DNA of 64,000 nucleotides from Sphaerisporangium corydalis. GTDB lineage: Bacteria; Actinomycetota; Actinomycetes; Streptosporangiales; Streptosporangiaceae. The notes beneath the pieces are model-generated. The model searched no databases. It saw nothing but the letters and a program-made list of their open reading frames with translations, and had not been told where the DNA came from. The stretch lies in assembly GCF_025506355.1 (NCBI RefSeq), contig NZ_JANZYP010000003.1, forward strand, positions 124,001 through 188,000, given 5' to 3'. This document shows positions 7,866-16,222 of the stretch, one piece after another. The translations under genes were made by a program, and so were the position numbers. Positions within the stretch are counted from its first letter, which is position 1. Each line of letters starts with the position of its first letter.

Positions 7866-9106
7866 CGCGCCGCGCCGTCCCACTGGCTCAGGCGGAAGAC
7901 GACGAACTCGGCCGGCTTCACCAGCGCCACGCCGACCTCGGTGACCACCTGGCCGAGGTCACGCACCTCCCGCGGGTTGGTGGTCTCGTCGCACACCACG
8001 TAGAACGCCTGCTCGGGGGTGGCGCCGAGCAGGGCGCCCGAGGCCCACACCGTGGTGAGGAACGCGCTGACGTTCCGCCTGATCTTCGACCACAGCTCGG
8101 GCGCGTTGGGCTCGAAGACCACCCACTGGGTGCCCTGGTCGATCGACTCGCGCAGGTAGTTGAACAGCCGCCGGGAGCTGATGTACCGCCATTCGGAGTG
8201 GTCGGCGCCGGCCAGCGTGCGCGCCCCCCAGATCGTCACGTTGGCGTCGAAGCGGCGGATCACGTTGATGTCGTCGGGGTTGAGCCCCGCCTGGGCCTGC
8301 TTGCCGACCGGCGTCTCCACGCCGAGCGCGCCCCGGATGACCTCGTTGGCGGGGGCCTTGTGCACGCCCCGCTCGGCGTCGACCCTGGCGTACACCCCGG
8401 CGATGTGCCCGCTGGGCGGCACGTACAGCGTGCCGCCCGCGGCGTCCTTGGCGCCCACGTCGATCCACGGGTAGTAGATCGCCCCGTAGGAGCTGTCACG
8501 GACGCCGCCCCGGATCTCGGCCGTGATCGGGGTGGCGGTCCTGCGGCCGTCCAGGATCGCGAACCGATCCCGCAGGTACTCGTTCTCGCAGTGGTCCAGC
8601 AGCGCCGACTGGACCGCGTCGCTGGTGGCGCCGGGGACGGCGACCAGGGCGATCTCGTCGATGACCGCGAAGGCGTCGAGCGCGCCGGTCACCGTCTCGT
8701 CCGCCGGGAGGAGGTCGGCCGGGCCCTTGGCGCCCTGCTTGCCGTCGCCGGACCCCGGCTCCAGCCGCGTCACCCAGCAGCGCCCGCCACCGTTGTTGAA
8801 GAACCCGTACACCGCCTGGGCGAGCGTCCGGTTCCCCGGCTTGACGCCGTCGCCGAACAGGGTTTTGAAACGTTCCCATCCGTCGACGAGCTGCGGTACC
8901 CCGGCGGGCGCCAGGGGGTAGAAGTCGGCCGGCTCGGCCGTCTTACCGCCGGCCTTCAGGCCGGTGCGGCCGGGGATGAGGGGCATCTGGACGTCGTTGG
9001 CGACCGCCCCGATGAACCCCGCGGTGCTGGTCCCGACCCCGGCGATCGGTTTGATCGCCGACGGGACCTCCTCGACGTACACGCCCGGCGTGAAGTACTG
9101 GGGCAT
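7862..9106 (-). CDS. Contractile sheath protein, first copy
   Basis: A 414-residue tail sheath protein with the family N terminus MPQYFTPGVYVEEVPSAIKP, the conserved middle YVPPSGHIAGVYARVDAERG with VHKAPANEV, and the C-terminal domain EQAFYVVCDETTNPREVRDL followed by VVTEVGVALVKPAEFVVFRL. The outer sheath contracts to drive the tube through a target membrane. It is the second gene of the operon. The start is preceded by CGAAGGGAACGCCAGCG on the coding strand, and the length fits the family. Confidence 0.92.
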   Translation of the reverse strand: MPQYFTPGVYVEEVPSAIKPIAGVGTSTAGFIGAVANDVQMPLIPGRTGLKAGGKTAEPADFYPLAPAGVPQLVDGWERFKTLFGDGVKPGNRTLAQAVYGFFNNGGGRCWVTRLEPGSGDGKQGAKGPADLLPADETVTGALDAFAVIDEIALVAVPGATSDAVQSALLDHCENEYLRDRFAILDGRRTATPITAEIRGGVRDSSYGAIYYPWIDVGAKDAAGGTLYVPPSGHIAGVYARVDAERGVHKAPANEVIRGALGVETPVGKQAQAGLNPDDINVIRRFDANVTIWGARTLAGADHSEWRYISSRRLFNYLRESIDQGTQWVVFEPNAPELWSKIRRNVSAFLTTVWASGALLGATPEQAFYVVCDETTNPREVRDLGQVVTEVGVALVKPAEFVVFRLSQWDGAAR

Positions 9107-9127
9107 CGCTGGCGTTCCCTTCGTTCG

Positions 9128-9739
9128 TCATGACGGCTGGTTCTCGCCGGCCGGGCGGTCGAGGCCCTGGCCGATCCTGATGACCTTCTCCGTCACCGCG
9201 GGCCCGGCCTCGACCGGCTCGGCGACGTCCACGCTGAGGGTGACCTTGTAGTGCAGGGTGGCCTTGGGCCTGCCGCCCATGGCCTGCCAGAACTCGCCGA
9301 GGCTCTGCAGCTGGTTGTCCGCGATGATCTTCGTGGGCATCGGCGGCTCCTGCCCGGCCAGCTCGCCGCGCAGGTAGGTGGCCGGGATCGTCCGGTGCCG
9401 GATCAGCACTCGGAGCACCTCGCCGAGCAGCCGGTGCTCGTCCTCAGCCGGGGTGGGCGTGCTCGCGCTCGGCCACGCGGTGATGAGGTACGAGCAGTCG
9501 ACCCGGGCCGGCGGGTGGGTGCGCAGCGTCACCCCGTCCTCCCGCAGCTCCGCGCGCCAGTGGTTGTCGCGCAGGTCGAAGTTCTCCCGGACGTCGTACA
9601 GGAAGAAGGCGACGGCCGGCAGGGTCACGCTGGACGGCGGGAACTGGTCGTCGGGTCCGGCGAAGCTGATGGCGACGTTGCGCAGCGACAGCTCGGCCTT
9701 GACGAGCGCGGCGAGCGTCGCGTCCAGGTCCTGGAACAC
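9128..9739 (-). CDS. DUF4255 (Pvc16 N-terminal type) tail terminator protein of an eCIS
   Basis: About 203 residues starting at a GTG with GGGAGGGGG five bases upstream. Core: VFQDLDATLAALVKAELSLR, ISFAGPDDQFPPSSVTLPAV, FLYDVRENFDLRDNHWRAEL and the C-terminal VTLSVDVAEPVEAG. This is the DUF4255/Pvc16_N pattern seen in proteins that cap and terminate eCIS tubes. A 661-residue ORF extends upstream in the same frame, but it runs through the divergent promoter and antisense to the cargo gene and is not real. This is the first gene of the leftward structural operon, so its upstream region controls the particle. Confidence 0.87.
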   Translation of the reverse strand: MFQDLDATLAALVKAELSLRNVAISFAGPDDQFPPSSVTLPAVAFFLYDVRENFDLRDNHWRAELREDGVTLRTHPPARVDCSYLITAWPSASTPTPAEDEHRLLGEVLRVLIRHRTIPATYLRGELAGQEPPMPTKIIADNQLQSLGEFWQAMGGRPKATLHYKVTLSVDVAEPVEAGPAVTEKVIRIGQGLDRPAGENQPS

Positions 9740-9778
9740 CGTGCCCCCTCCCGTGCGTGTCCTCCGGCCGCAGACCGA

Positions 9779-9807
9779 GGTGTATCGGGTGGGTATCGCC
9801 GGTGTGT
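9779..9807. promoter_or_regulatory. Three 7-bp direct repeats at 11-bp spacing, candidate SARP box
   Basis: GGTGTAT, TGGGTAT and GGTGTGT occur at 9779, 9790 and 9801, each separated by four bases. SARP-family activators bind heptameric direct repeats with this periodicity. The block lies in the 225-bp divergent region, about 40 bp upstream of the DUF4255 start codon, and the locus encodes a SARP (15254-16222). Only the spacing and repeat identity are observed; the regulator assignment is inference. Confidence 0.45.
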
Positions 9808-9888
9808 CTGCGCGACCGTCTCCGGCGCGCCTCCGTCGCGGCGACGCCCCCGCAGACGCCGCCGCAGCCGTTCCCGGGGACGGCCGCC

Positions 9889-9898
9889 CGGTATACCG
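9889..9898. promoter_or_regulatory. Palindrome CGGTATACCG, possible -10 region of the cargo genes
   Basis: A perfect 10-bp palindrome 67 bp upstream of the first cargo start codon. Its TATACC core resembles an actinobacterial -10 hexamer on either strand. No convincing -35 is visible. Confidence 0.3.
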
Positions 9899-9964
9899 TT
9901 CGCGGGAAGCGCCGGCCACGGGGAGCGTGGAAGCGGTGGCGCCGGTCCGCGGAGGGGCCACATC

Positions 9965-11224
9965 ATGAGTCGTCAGTTCGGCACGGCCGGACCCGTCACG
10001 GGGGGACGGGCGCCCGCCGCCGGTCACGGCAGGCCGAAGACCGGCGCGGCCCGCGCGGTCGCCGCCCCCGCGCCCCCCGGGGCCAGGGGGCCGGTCCAGA
10101 GGGTGGCCACGTTCACGAACGGGGCGGTGAGCACCGAGTGGCGTTCGGTGCGGATGGCCCTGGCGAAGCACAAGGTGGAGATGCCGAAGGACTGGATCGG
10201 CACCGATGACCGGGTCAGACAGGACACGCTGGAGACGGAGCTGGCGGCGATCAAGTCCTCGCCGACGCAGCACGGAACGTTCGACCTCGGCAAGGAGGAG
10301 GACGTCCGGAGACTGGCCGGCCTCCTCATCGGGCGGCCGTCCGGGACAGGCCCGCAGAATCCGGTCGGGCAGCCGCCCCCGACGGGCCCGCAGAACGCTC
10401 CGCCGCCCGGGCCCCCGCCGCAGCAGGTGACCGCCGTCCCCTCGGCCCCGCCGGCCGCCGGGCACTTCTCCGCCGAATACCTGAACCTCGGCAACCGGGT
10501 CGAGGTGTCCACCACCCTCAGGGCATGGGCGGCGTACGCGCAGAGCCGGTTGGACGGCCTGAGAAAGACCCACCTGGCGATGGAACCCGAGGTGCAGGAC
10601 CGGCGGCAGAAGCGTGCGTACTATCCGGGCGACCCGAACACCGGCGCCGACGCCGAGAAGTTCCGCAAGGAGTACAAGCAGGCGAGGACGCGCGCCGTTC
10701 ACATGGCGGGCGCCCTGGGCGAGGCGGAGACGGTGGACCAGGCGGTCCGTCGGCCGAGCACCAAGTCCACGGTCATCGGCGTGCTGCGCGACCCCGCCCG
10801 GAAGATCCAGAGCGTGGTCGAGTTGTCGATCATGAAGAAGTACGTGTACCTGTCGAACCTGGCCGCCAATCCCGAGAACATCGACTCCGCGAATCCCGTC
10901 AGGAGGGTCGGCGAGGCGTCTCTGGTGTTCACCGTGCTCCAGAGCCAGAAGGAACAGAAGGATCTCGTCAAGCTCTGGGCGCTCAACAACAAGGTGAAGG
11001 CGATCTACGATCATCTCGGTTTCCGGGTGGAAGGCGTGCCCGGTCCCCACCCGAAAGGCGACAAGACCATCGACGGCACGGGTACGCGCGTCCCGGCGAA
11101 AAGCGCGTGGCACGACAGGACGGCGGGAATGATGACCCTCGACCAGCAGGGGGCGGCGGGCCTCCTCGGCAGGGGAAGGGCCCTGCTCGACGTCCTTCCG
11201 GACGAGCTCCGCGGCGTCACATGA
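9965..11224 (+). CDS. Putative eCIS cargo with C-terminal GNAT-like domain, no DUF4157
   Basis: A 419-residue protein starting at an ATG preceded by GGAGGGGCCACATC. Residues 1-18 (MSRQFGTAGPVTGGRAPA) match the start of the next gene. After a Pro/Ala linker comes VQRVATFTNG and an unrecognised helical domain (about 47-122), a Pro/Gln linker, a second helical part, and a C-terminal domain sharing high identity with the neighbour. That domain has the GNAT pattern: YVYLSNLAANPENI (strand beta4), RRVGEA at 313-318 fitting Q/R-x-x-G-x-G/A, and LWALNNKVKAIYDHLGF (beta5, helix, YxxLGF). I infer an acetyltransferase-fold effector loaded into the injection particle. No substrate can be named, and secretion is not shown by sequence. 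Confidence 0.72.
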   Translation: MSRQFGTAGPVTGGRAPAAGHGRPKTGAARAVAAPAPPGARGPVQRVATFTNGAVSTEWRSVRMALAKHKVEMPKDWIGTDDRVRQDTLETELAAIKSSPTQHGTFDLGKEEDVRRLAGLLIGRPSGTGPQNPVGQPPPTGPQNAPPPGPPPQQVTAVPSAPPAAGHFSAEYLNLGNRVEVSTTLRAWAAYAQSRLDGLRKTHLAMEPEVQDRRQKRAYYPGDPNTGADAEKFRKEYKQARTRAVHMAGALGEAETVDQAVRRPSTKSTVIGVLRDPARKIQSVVELSIMKKYVYLSNLAANPENIDSANPVRRVGEASLVFTVLQSQKEQKDLVKLWALNNKVKAIYDHLGFRVEGVPGPHPKGDKTIDGTGTRVPAKSAWHDRTAGMMTLDQQGAAGLLGRGRALLDVLPDELRGVT

Positions 11225-11357
11225 CCGGCCTGGCAGGGCGTGGGCGCCGACGCCGGGCGGCGCCGCAGGACCGCCCCACCGGAAGGATCCCGTTCGCTAC
11301 GGGGACACGACGACCAGGCGACCGCGGATGTGGTGGCATCCGCATTCGGAGGGCCAC

Positions 11358-13007
11358 ATGACGACTCGCCAGTTCGACACGACCGGCCGCACGACCGCTG
11401 GCCGCGCGCCCGCGCCCGTCCAGGCGTCCGCCGCCCCGTGCGGGCACGTCCAGCGGAAGGCCGAGATCCGCGGCGGCGGGGCGACGGCCGCCGGGCCGGC
11501 GGGCGGGCGGCTGGAGGGGGACTCGCGGCGGGAGATCGAGGCGGCCCGGGGCGGCGGGCGGCGGTTGTCCCCAGGGGTGGCCGAGGCGATGGGCCGGCGA
11601 CTGGGGGCCGACCTCGGCCGGGTGCGGGTGCACACCGACGATCGGGCCGACCGGCTCGCGGAGTCGCTGAACGCGCAGGCGTTCACCACGGGCACCGACG
11701 TGTTCTTCCGCCGTGGCGGGTACGCGCCGTCGACCTCGGGGGGGCGGCGGCTGCTGGCGCACGAGCTGACCCATGTGGTGCAGCAGTCGCACGGGCACGT
11801 GGGGCCGCACGGGTCGGTGGGCGCGGCCGGCGACGCCCACGAGAGGCAGGCCGACCGGGTGGCCGGCGGGCTCGCCGCCCCGGAGCCGTCGCGCGCCGCC
11901 GCCTCGTCCGGCGGCGGAGGGCCGGTCCAGCGGACGGCGACGTTCGTGAACGGGACGAAATTGGAGGACTGGCGCGCCGCACGCCTGGCCCTGAAGAAGT
12001 TCGCGGTGCAGATGCCTCCCGACTGGGCCGATCCCAAAATGGGCATCAACGGCGACAAGCTCAAAGCGCGCATGTCCGAGATCGTGAACGATCCGTTCGA
12101 CCACGGGACGTTCGACCTCGGGAAGGAGGAGGACGTCAAGCGGCTGGCCGCGCTCCTGGTCCAGCAGCCGCAGGGGGCGGCCCTGGGCAACGTCCAGCAG
12201 CCGCTACCGCAGCAACAACCGGTCCCCGTCCCCGCACAGGGCCCAGGAGCCGGGCGCTTCTCCGCCGAATATCTGAACAGCTCGAACAAGGCCGAGGTGC
12301 GAAAGGCGCTGCGGGAATGGGTGCAGTACGCCGAGGCCCGGGTCGATCTCATGCGGAAGACCTACATGAACATGTCCGGTGAGGTGTCGAAGCGGCGCAG
12401 GGAGGGGGCCTACTACCCGGACGACGCGGACCCCGGCAAGTACGCGGACGCCGTGGACTTCCGCAAGACGTACAAGGATGCGAAGAACCGCAGCATTCAC
12501 ATGTCCGGCGCGCTGAACGAGGCCAAATCGGTGCAGAAAGCGCTCGGCGGATCCCAGCCCATCGGGGTCCTGCGCGACCCCACCGGGAAGATCCAGAGCG
12601 TCGTCGAGCTGATGATCCTCACCGACAAGGTCTACCTCTCCAACCTGGCGGCCAACCCCGAGAACATCGACTCCGCGAGCCCGGTCAGGAAGGTCGGCGA
12701 GGCCTCGCTGGTGTTCACGGTGCTGCACGCCAAGAAGGAGAACAAGAACGCCATCGAGCTCTGGGCGCTCAACAACAAGGTGAAGGCGATCTACGACCAC
12801 CTCGGTTTCCGGGTGGACGACGGGGGCGTGCTCGTCCCCCACACCCGCGGGATGAAGACGGCCGGCCCGCCGCCGCGTGGGCCCGTGAAGGACAGATGGC
12901 ACGCCCAGGGCTCGATGGTCCTCGACCAGACGGGGGCGGCGGGCCTCCTGGGCAGGGGACGGGCGCTGCTCGACGTCCTCCCGGCCGAACTCCGCAACGT
13001 CCAGTGA
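11358..13007 (+). CDS. Putative eCIS cargo: DUF4157 metallopeptidase-like domain plus GNAT-like domain
   Basis: 549 residues from the ATG with GGAGGGCCAC upstream; an ATG 30 bp earlier lacks a good site. Residues about 68-146 are DUF4157: LSPGVAEAMGRRLGADLGRV, VHTDDRADRLAESLNAQAFT and the zinc motif HELTH at 135-139, with HERQAD near 161. Such domains are a hallmark of proteins encoded in eCIS loci and are often found on toxins. PVQRTATFVNG then opens the same region as in the upstream paralogue. The C-terminal GNAT signatures are VYLSNLAANPENI, RKVGEA (444-449) and IELWALNNKVKAIYDHLGF (up to 484). The final GAAGLLGRGRALLDVLP tail is shared by both paralogues. Likely a delivered effector in which DUF4157 serves loading or self-cleavage; that role is inferred. 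Confidence 0.78.
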   Translation: MTTRQFDTTGRTTAGRAPAPVQASAAPCGHVQRKAEIRGGGATAAGPAGGRLEGDSRREIEAARGGGRRLSPGVAEAMGRRLGADLGRVRVHTDDRADRLAESLNAQAFTTGTDVFFRRGGYAPSTSGGRRLLAHELTHVVQQSHGHVGPHGSVGAAGDAHERQADRVAGGLAAPEPSRAAASSGGGGPVQRTATFVNGTKLEDWRAARLALKKFAVQMPPDWADPKMGINGDKLKARMSEIVNDPFDHGTFDLGKEEDVKRLAALLVQQPQGAALGNVQQPLPQQQPVPVPAQGPGAGRFSAEYLNSSNKAEVRKALREWVQYAEARVDLMRKTYMNMSGEVSKRRREGAYYPDDADPGKYADAVDFRKTYKDAKNRSIHMSGALNEAKSVQKALGGSQPIGVLRDPTGKIQSVVELMILTDKVYLSNLAANPENIDSASPVRKVGEASLVFTVLHAKKENKNAIELWALNNKVKAIYDHLGFRVDDGGVLVPHTRGMKTAGPPPRGPVKDRWHAQGSMVLDQTGAAGLLGRGRALLDVLPAELRNVQ

Positions 13008-13068
13008 CCCCTGCCGGCGTCCGGTGACCCCTGCGGGCGTCCAGTCACCCCTGCCGGCGTCCGGTGAG
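12998..13068. repeat. Tandem 20-bp repeat at the 3' end of the DUF4157 cargo gene
   Basis: Three and a half copies of CGTCCAGTGACCCCTGCCGG with one or two changes per copy. The first copy contains the last codons and TGA of the cargo gene, so the duplication began at the stop codon. It fills nearly all of the space before the convergent ATPase gene. Confidence 0.9.
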
Positions 13069-13073
13069 CCGGG

Positions 13074-15194
13074 TCAGCGGGCGCCGGTGAACCGTTCCGC
13101 CGGGAGGATCTTGCCCATCTTCTGGTACTCGCCGGCGACGGCCCGGTGGAGGTGGGCCATGGTGATCGTCCCTCCGTCGGCGGCGGCGAGGAAGGCGGCG
13201 GTCAGGGCGATGTTGCGGATGTTGCCGCCGGGCAGGTCCACCTCCCGGGCGAGCCGTTCCAGGTCCAGGCCGGGGTCCAGCGGCGCCTCCCGCGGCCAGA
13301 CCCGGGTCCAGATCCGCAGCCGGTCCTCGGTGCCGGGCACGGGGAAGTCGACGGTGAAGTGCAGCCGGCGGACGAACGCGTCGTCCATGTTCTTGCTCAG
13401 GTTCGTGGCCAGGACGACCACGCCCTCGTGCTCCTCCATCTTCTGCAGCAGGTAGCTCGTCTCCAAGTTGGCGTAGCGGTCGTGGGCGTCGCGCACCTGG
13501 GTGCGCTTGCCGAACAGCGCGTCGGCCTCGTCGAAGAACAGGACGGCCTCGCCCCGCTCGGCCTCCTCGAAGACGCGGGAGAGGTTCTTCTCGGTCTCGC
13601 CGATGTACTTGCTCACCATGGTCGACAGGTCGATCTTGTACAGGTCGAGGCCCAGCGCGCCGGCCAGCACACCGGCGGCCATCGTCTTGCCCGTCCCCGG
13701 CGGCCCGGTGAACAGGATGCCGATCCCGCCGCCGCCCGCCACCTTGTCCCCGAACCCCCAGGTCTCGTGGACCGTGGACCGGTGCCGGATGCGGTCGTGG
13801 ATCTCCTGGAGCTGACGCGTGCGGTCGGCGGGCAGCACGATGTCGTCCCAGGTGTGGCGCGTGGGGACCCGCCGCGCCAGGGCCGCGAGCCCGCCCGAGG
13901 ACCTGCGGCGGCACGCGGCCGCCAGGTCGTCCCCGGTCACCACGGGCGCGTCCGGCGTGCGCGCGTACGCCAGCCCGCGCGCGGCCGCCGCCGCCCCGGC
14001 GATCTGGCCGCCGGTCAGCCGGAACCGGCCGGACAGCGCGGCCAGGTCGAAACCGGTGGCGTCCACGCCCATCCCGCCGAGCGCCGCGCGCCACAGCCCC
14101 AGGCGTTCCGCCGTCCCGGGGACCGGGAACTCCACGCCGGCGACCGTCAGGCCGTCCGGGACGTCCACGGCCTCCCACGCCGCCGTCCCGGCCAGGAAGG
14201 CCGGCCAGGGCGACGCCTGGAGCATCGCCAGCAGCGGGGCGGCCCGCCGTGGCCGGTCGGTGAGCAGGGCGTCGGCGTTCTCCCAGTACATGATCGCGCC
14301 CAGCAGCCGCGCCTCGCGGTCGGCGAGCGCGACCAGCGACGTGAAGTCCTCCTCCGGGAGGCCGGCCAGCGACTCGGCGTCCACCACCAGCAGGTCGGCG
14401 CCCCAGGCGTGGCTCAGCGCGGCGGCGGCCGTGCGCTTCCCGGTGCCGGCGGGACCGTGGAAGTGCAGGACCAGATCGCAGTCGAGGTGCCCGGCGAGGC
14501 CCGCCAGCCGGGACCGGAGGCCGGCGGGGAGGACCAGCCGGTCCAGCGGCGTGACGGGTTCCACCAGCCGGGCGTACGGGCGCAGGAGCGGTTCGGGCTC
14601 GTCGTCCTCCAGCAGGAACCGGGCGATCCGCGGATCCAGGGCCACGCTGCGCGTGAGGAGGGGCCCGGCGGGCCGGGAGGCGTCGCCGGTGAGGGTGACC
14701 AGCCGGTGCCGGAGCAGCGGCGCGCCGGCGCCGAACCTCGCGCGCGCGGCGATCCTCGTCGGCAGGTCCGCGTACAGCAGGTCCAGGACCAGCTCGACCG
14801 TGGGAGTGTGAAGCGTGGCGTCGTCCTGGAGGTGGGCGTACAGGCGCTCGTACCGCCGGTCGATCTCGGGGGCCAGGCAGATGACGATGACGTCCACGTC
14901 GAACCGGGTCAGCCCGAACAGCCGGGCCAGGACGACCAGCCGGAGGAACGCGCCCTGGTCCAGCCCGGCGGCGGAGCGCTCGCCGATCTCGCCCGCCAGC
15001 CGCTCCGCCTCCGCTAGCCCGGCGTCCGTCTCCTCACTCCGGGCCCCGGCGTCCGTCTCCTCGGCCCGGGCCCCGGCGTCCTCGGGTTCGGCGTCCGCGC
15101 GCTCCATGAGCAGGCGGAGCAGCAGGTCGAGGCGGGCCAGCTCGGCCAGCACGTGCTGGAGCGTGGTCTGGTACGCCTTGGTGTCATCTTCCAT
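13074..15194 (-). CDS. Tandem AAA ATPase of the eCIS locus
   Basis: 706 residues with two AAA modules. The first has a P-loop GPAGTGKRT (about 250) but a weak Walker B (IMYWENADALL). The second is canonical: GPPGTGKT (about 498), Walker B AVLFFDEADALFG (about 553), sensor 1 VVVLATNLSKN and an arginine-finger-type MDDAFVRRLHF. An N-terminal region carries a duplicated EETDAGAR-type acidic repeat. A conserved AAA ATPase of this kind (Afp15-like) accompanies most eCIS and is thought to act in assembly or recycling. It converges on the cargo genes and is followed leftward only by the 20-bp repeats. Confidence 0.88.
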   Translation of the reverse strand: MEDDTKAYQTTLQHVLAELARLDLLLRLLMERADAEPEDAGARAEETDAGARSEETDAGLAEAERLAGEIGERSAAGLDQGAFLRLVVLARLFGLTRFDVDVIVICLAPEIDRRYERLYAHLQDDATLHTPTVELVLDLLYADLPTRIAARARFGAGAPLLRHRLVTLTGDASRPAGPLLTRSVALDPRIARFLLEDDEPEPLLRPYARLVEPVTPLDRLVLPAGLRSRLAGLAGHLDCDLVLHFHGPAGTGKRTAAAALSHAWGADLLVVDAESLAGLPEEDFTSLVALADREARLLGAIMYWENADALLTDRPRRAAPLLAMLQASPWPAFLAGTAAWEAVDVPDGLTVAGVEFPVPGTAERLGLWRAALGGMGVDATGFDLAALSGRFRLTGGQIAGAAAAARGLAYARTPDAPVVTGDDLAAACRRRSSGGLAALARRVPTRHTWDDIVLPADRTRQLQEIHDRIRHRSTVHETWGFGDKVAGGGGIGILFTGPPGTGKTMAAGVLAGALGLDLYKIDLSTMVSKYIGETEKNLSRVFEEAERGEAVLFFDEADALFGKRTQVRDAHDRYANLETSYLLQKMEEHEGVVVLATNLSKNMDDAFVRRLHFTVDFPVPGTEDRLRIWTRVWPREAPLDPGLDLERLAREVDLPGGNIRNIALTAAFLAAADGGTITMAHLHRAVAGEYQKMGKILPAERFTGAR

Positions 15195-15253
15195 GGACCG
15201 GCCTTCCGCGGGGACGTCGGGTCGAGATCAGGTGCGGGCGTCTCAGCGGGCGC

Positions 15254-16222
15254 CTAGCCTGGCGGGAGCGTTCCAGAGTCGTCGCCGGGCGGGCCGTACC
15301 TGACCTGGTGCAGGCTCCGCTGGAGCGTCGCGAGGCTCGCCTGGATCTGGTCGAGCCGGACGTTGAGCCTCGCCAGCGCGTCCGTCACCGCCGACGGCGG
15401 CGCGTCCGCCTCGGCCGCCGCCGCCGTCGCCGGGAGGTCGGCCACGCGGTCGTCGCGGATCTGCTCGTACAGCGACACGGTCGAGGAGGAGGGCCGGACG
15501 CCCAGCTCGCCGGTCATCGCCGCGTGGCACTGGTCGTACTGGTGCATGGCCGAGGTGCGGTCGCCGGCGCCGAGGTGGAGGCGCATCAGCCTGCGGTGGG
15601 TGGTCTCCCTGGTCAGGTCGTGCCGCAGGATCACCTGGCCGAACGCGATCCCCCTGGCGTAGAGCCGGCACGCCTCGCAGTAGTCCATGAGCTGTTCGAG
15701 CATGGCCAGGTAGGTGACCCGCAGGCGGTCGCGCTCGTACCCGCACCAGTCGTAGGGGGAGGTCTCCATCAGGTCGCCGCGGTACAGCCCGACGGCGGAC
15801 TCCAGCAGCCGCGCCTGGGCCTCGGTCAGGCGGTGCCCGGGGGTGTCGCGGGTCGCGGCGCGGGCGTTTTCGAACGCTCCAACGTCCACCCAGGAGGAGC
15901 CGGGGTCGACATGGACCCGGTCACGGTCGACGACGAGGGCCGTCGCCTCCTCGGGTTCGCTGAGCGGGCCGTGCCGCAGCGAGGTGTTCAGCTTCCACAG
16001 TGTCTGGCGCAGGTAGCGCTTGGAGACGGTGGAGTCGCCCTCCGGCCACAGGACCTCGGCCAGTCCGTCACGGGTATGCGCACGATCGCGGTATATGAGC
16101 AGATAACACAGAAGTTCCAGCGCTTTCGTCGGCGGCGCGGGAAGGGGCCGACTGCCCTGATTGATCGACACGAATCCGAATAATCTGACGGTTAAATCGT
16201 GCACCAGACCTATTTCTCCCAT
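15254..16222 (-). CDS. SARP/BTAD-family transcriptional regulator, candidate eCIS activator
   Basis: About 322 residues from MGEIGLVHDLTVRLFGF; an upstream in-frame ATG would add 51 residues of non-homologous sequence. Domains: OmpR-type winged helix (KALELLCYLLIYRDRAHTRD, LAEVLWPEGDSTVSKRYLRQ), bacterial transcriptional activation (BTAD) domain (about 100-245, WVDVGAFENAR to HQYDQCHAAMTGELGVRPS), and a C-terminal coiled-coil-like helix (LARLNVRLDQIQASLATLQR). SARPs bind heptameric direct repeats upstream of -10. It lies 59 bp downstream of the ATPase on the same strand. Control of the particle operon is inferred from linkage and from the repeats at 9779-9807. Confidence 0.85.
   Translation of the reverse strand: MGEIGLVHDLTVRLFGFVSINQGSRPLPAPPTKALELLCYLLIYRDRAHTRDGLAEVLWPEGDSTVSKRYLRQTLWKLNTSLRHGPLSEPEEATALVVDRDRVHVDPGSSWVDVGAFENARAATRDTPGHRLTEAQARLLESAVGLYRGDLMETSPYDWCGYERDRLRVTYLAMLEQLMDYCEACRLYARGIAFGQVILRHDLTRETTHRRLMRLHLGAGDRTSAMHQYDQCHAAMTGELGVRPSSSTVSLYEQIRDDRVADLPATAAAAEADAPPSAVTDALARLNVRLDQIQASLATLQRSLHQVRYGPPGDDSGTLPPG

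Noticed and set aside
9740-11113. Upstream extension of the DUF4255 frame to 661 residues
   Set aside because: It crosses the divergent promoter and runs antisense to the cargo gene; the GTG at 9739 has a strong ribosome-binding site.
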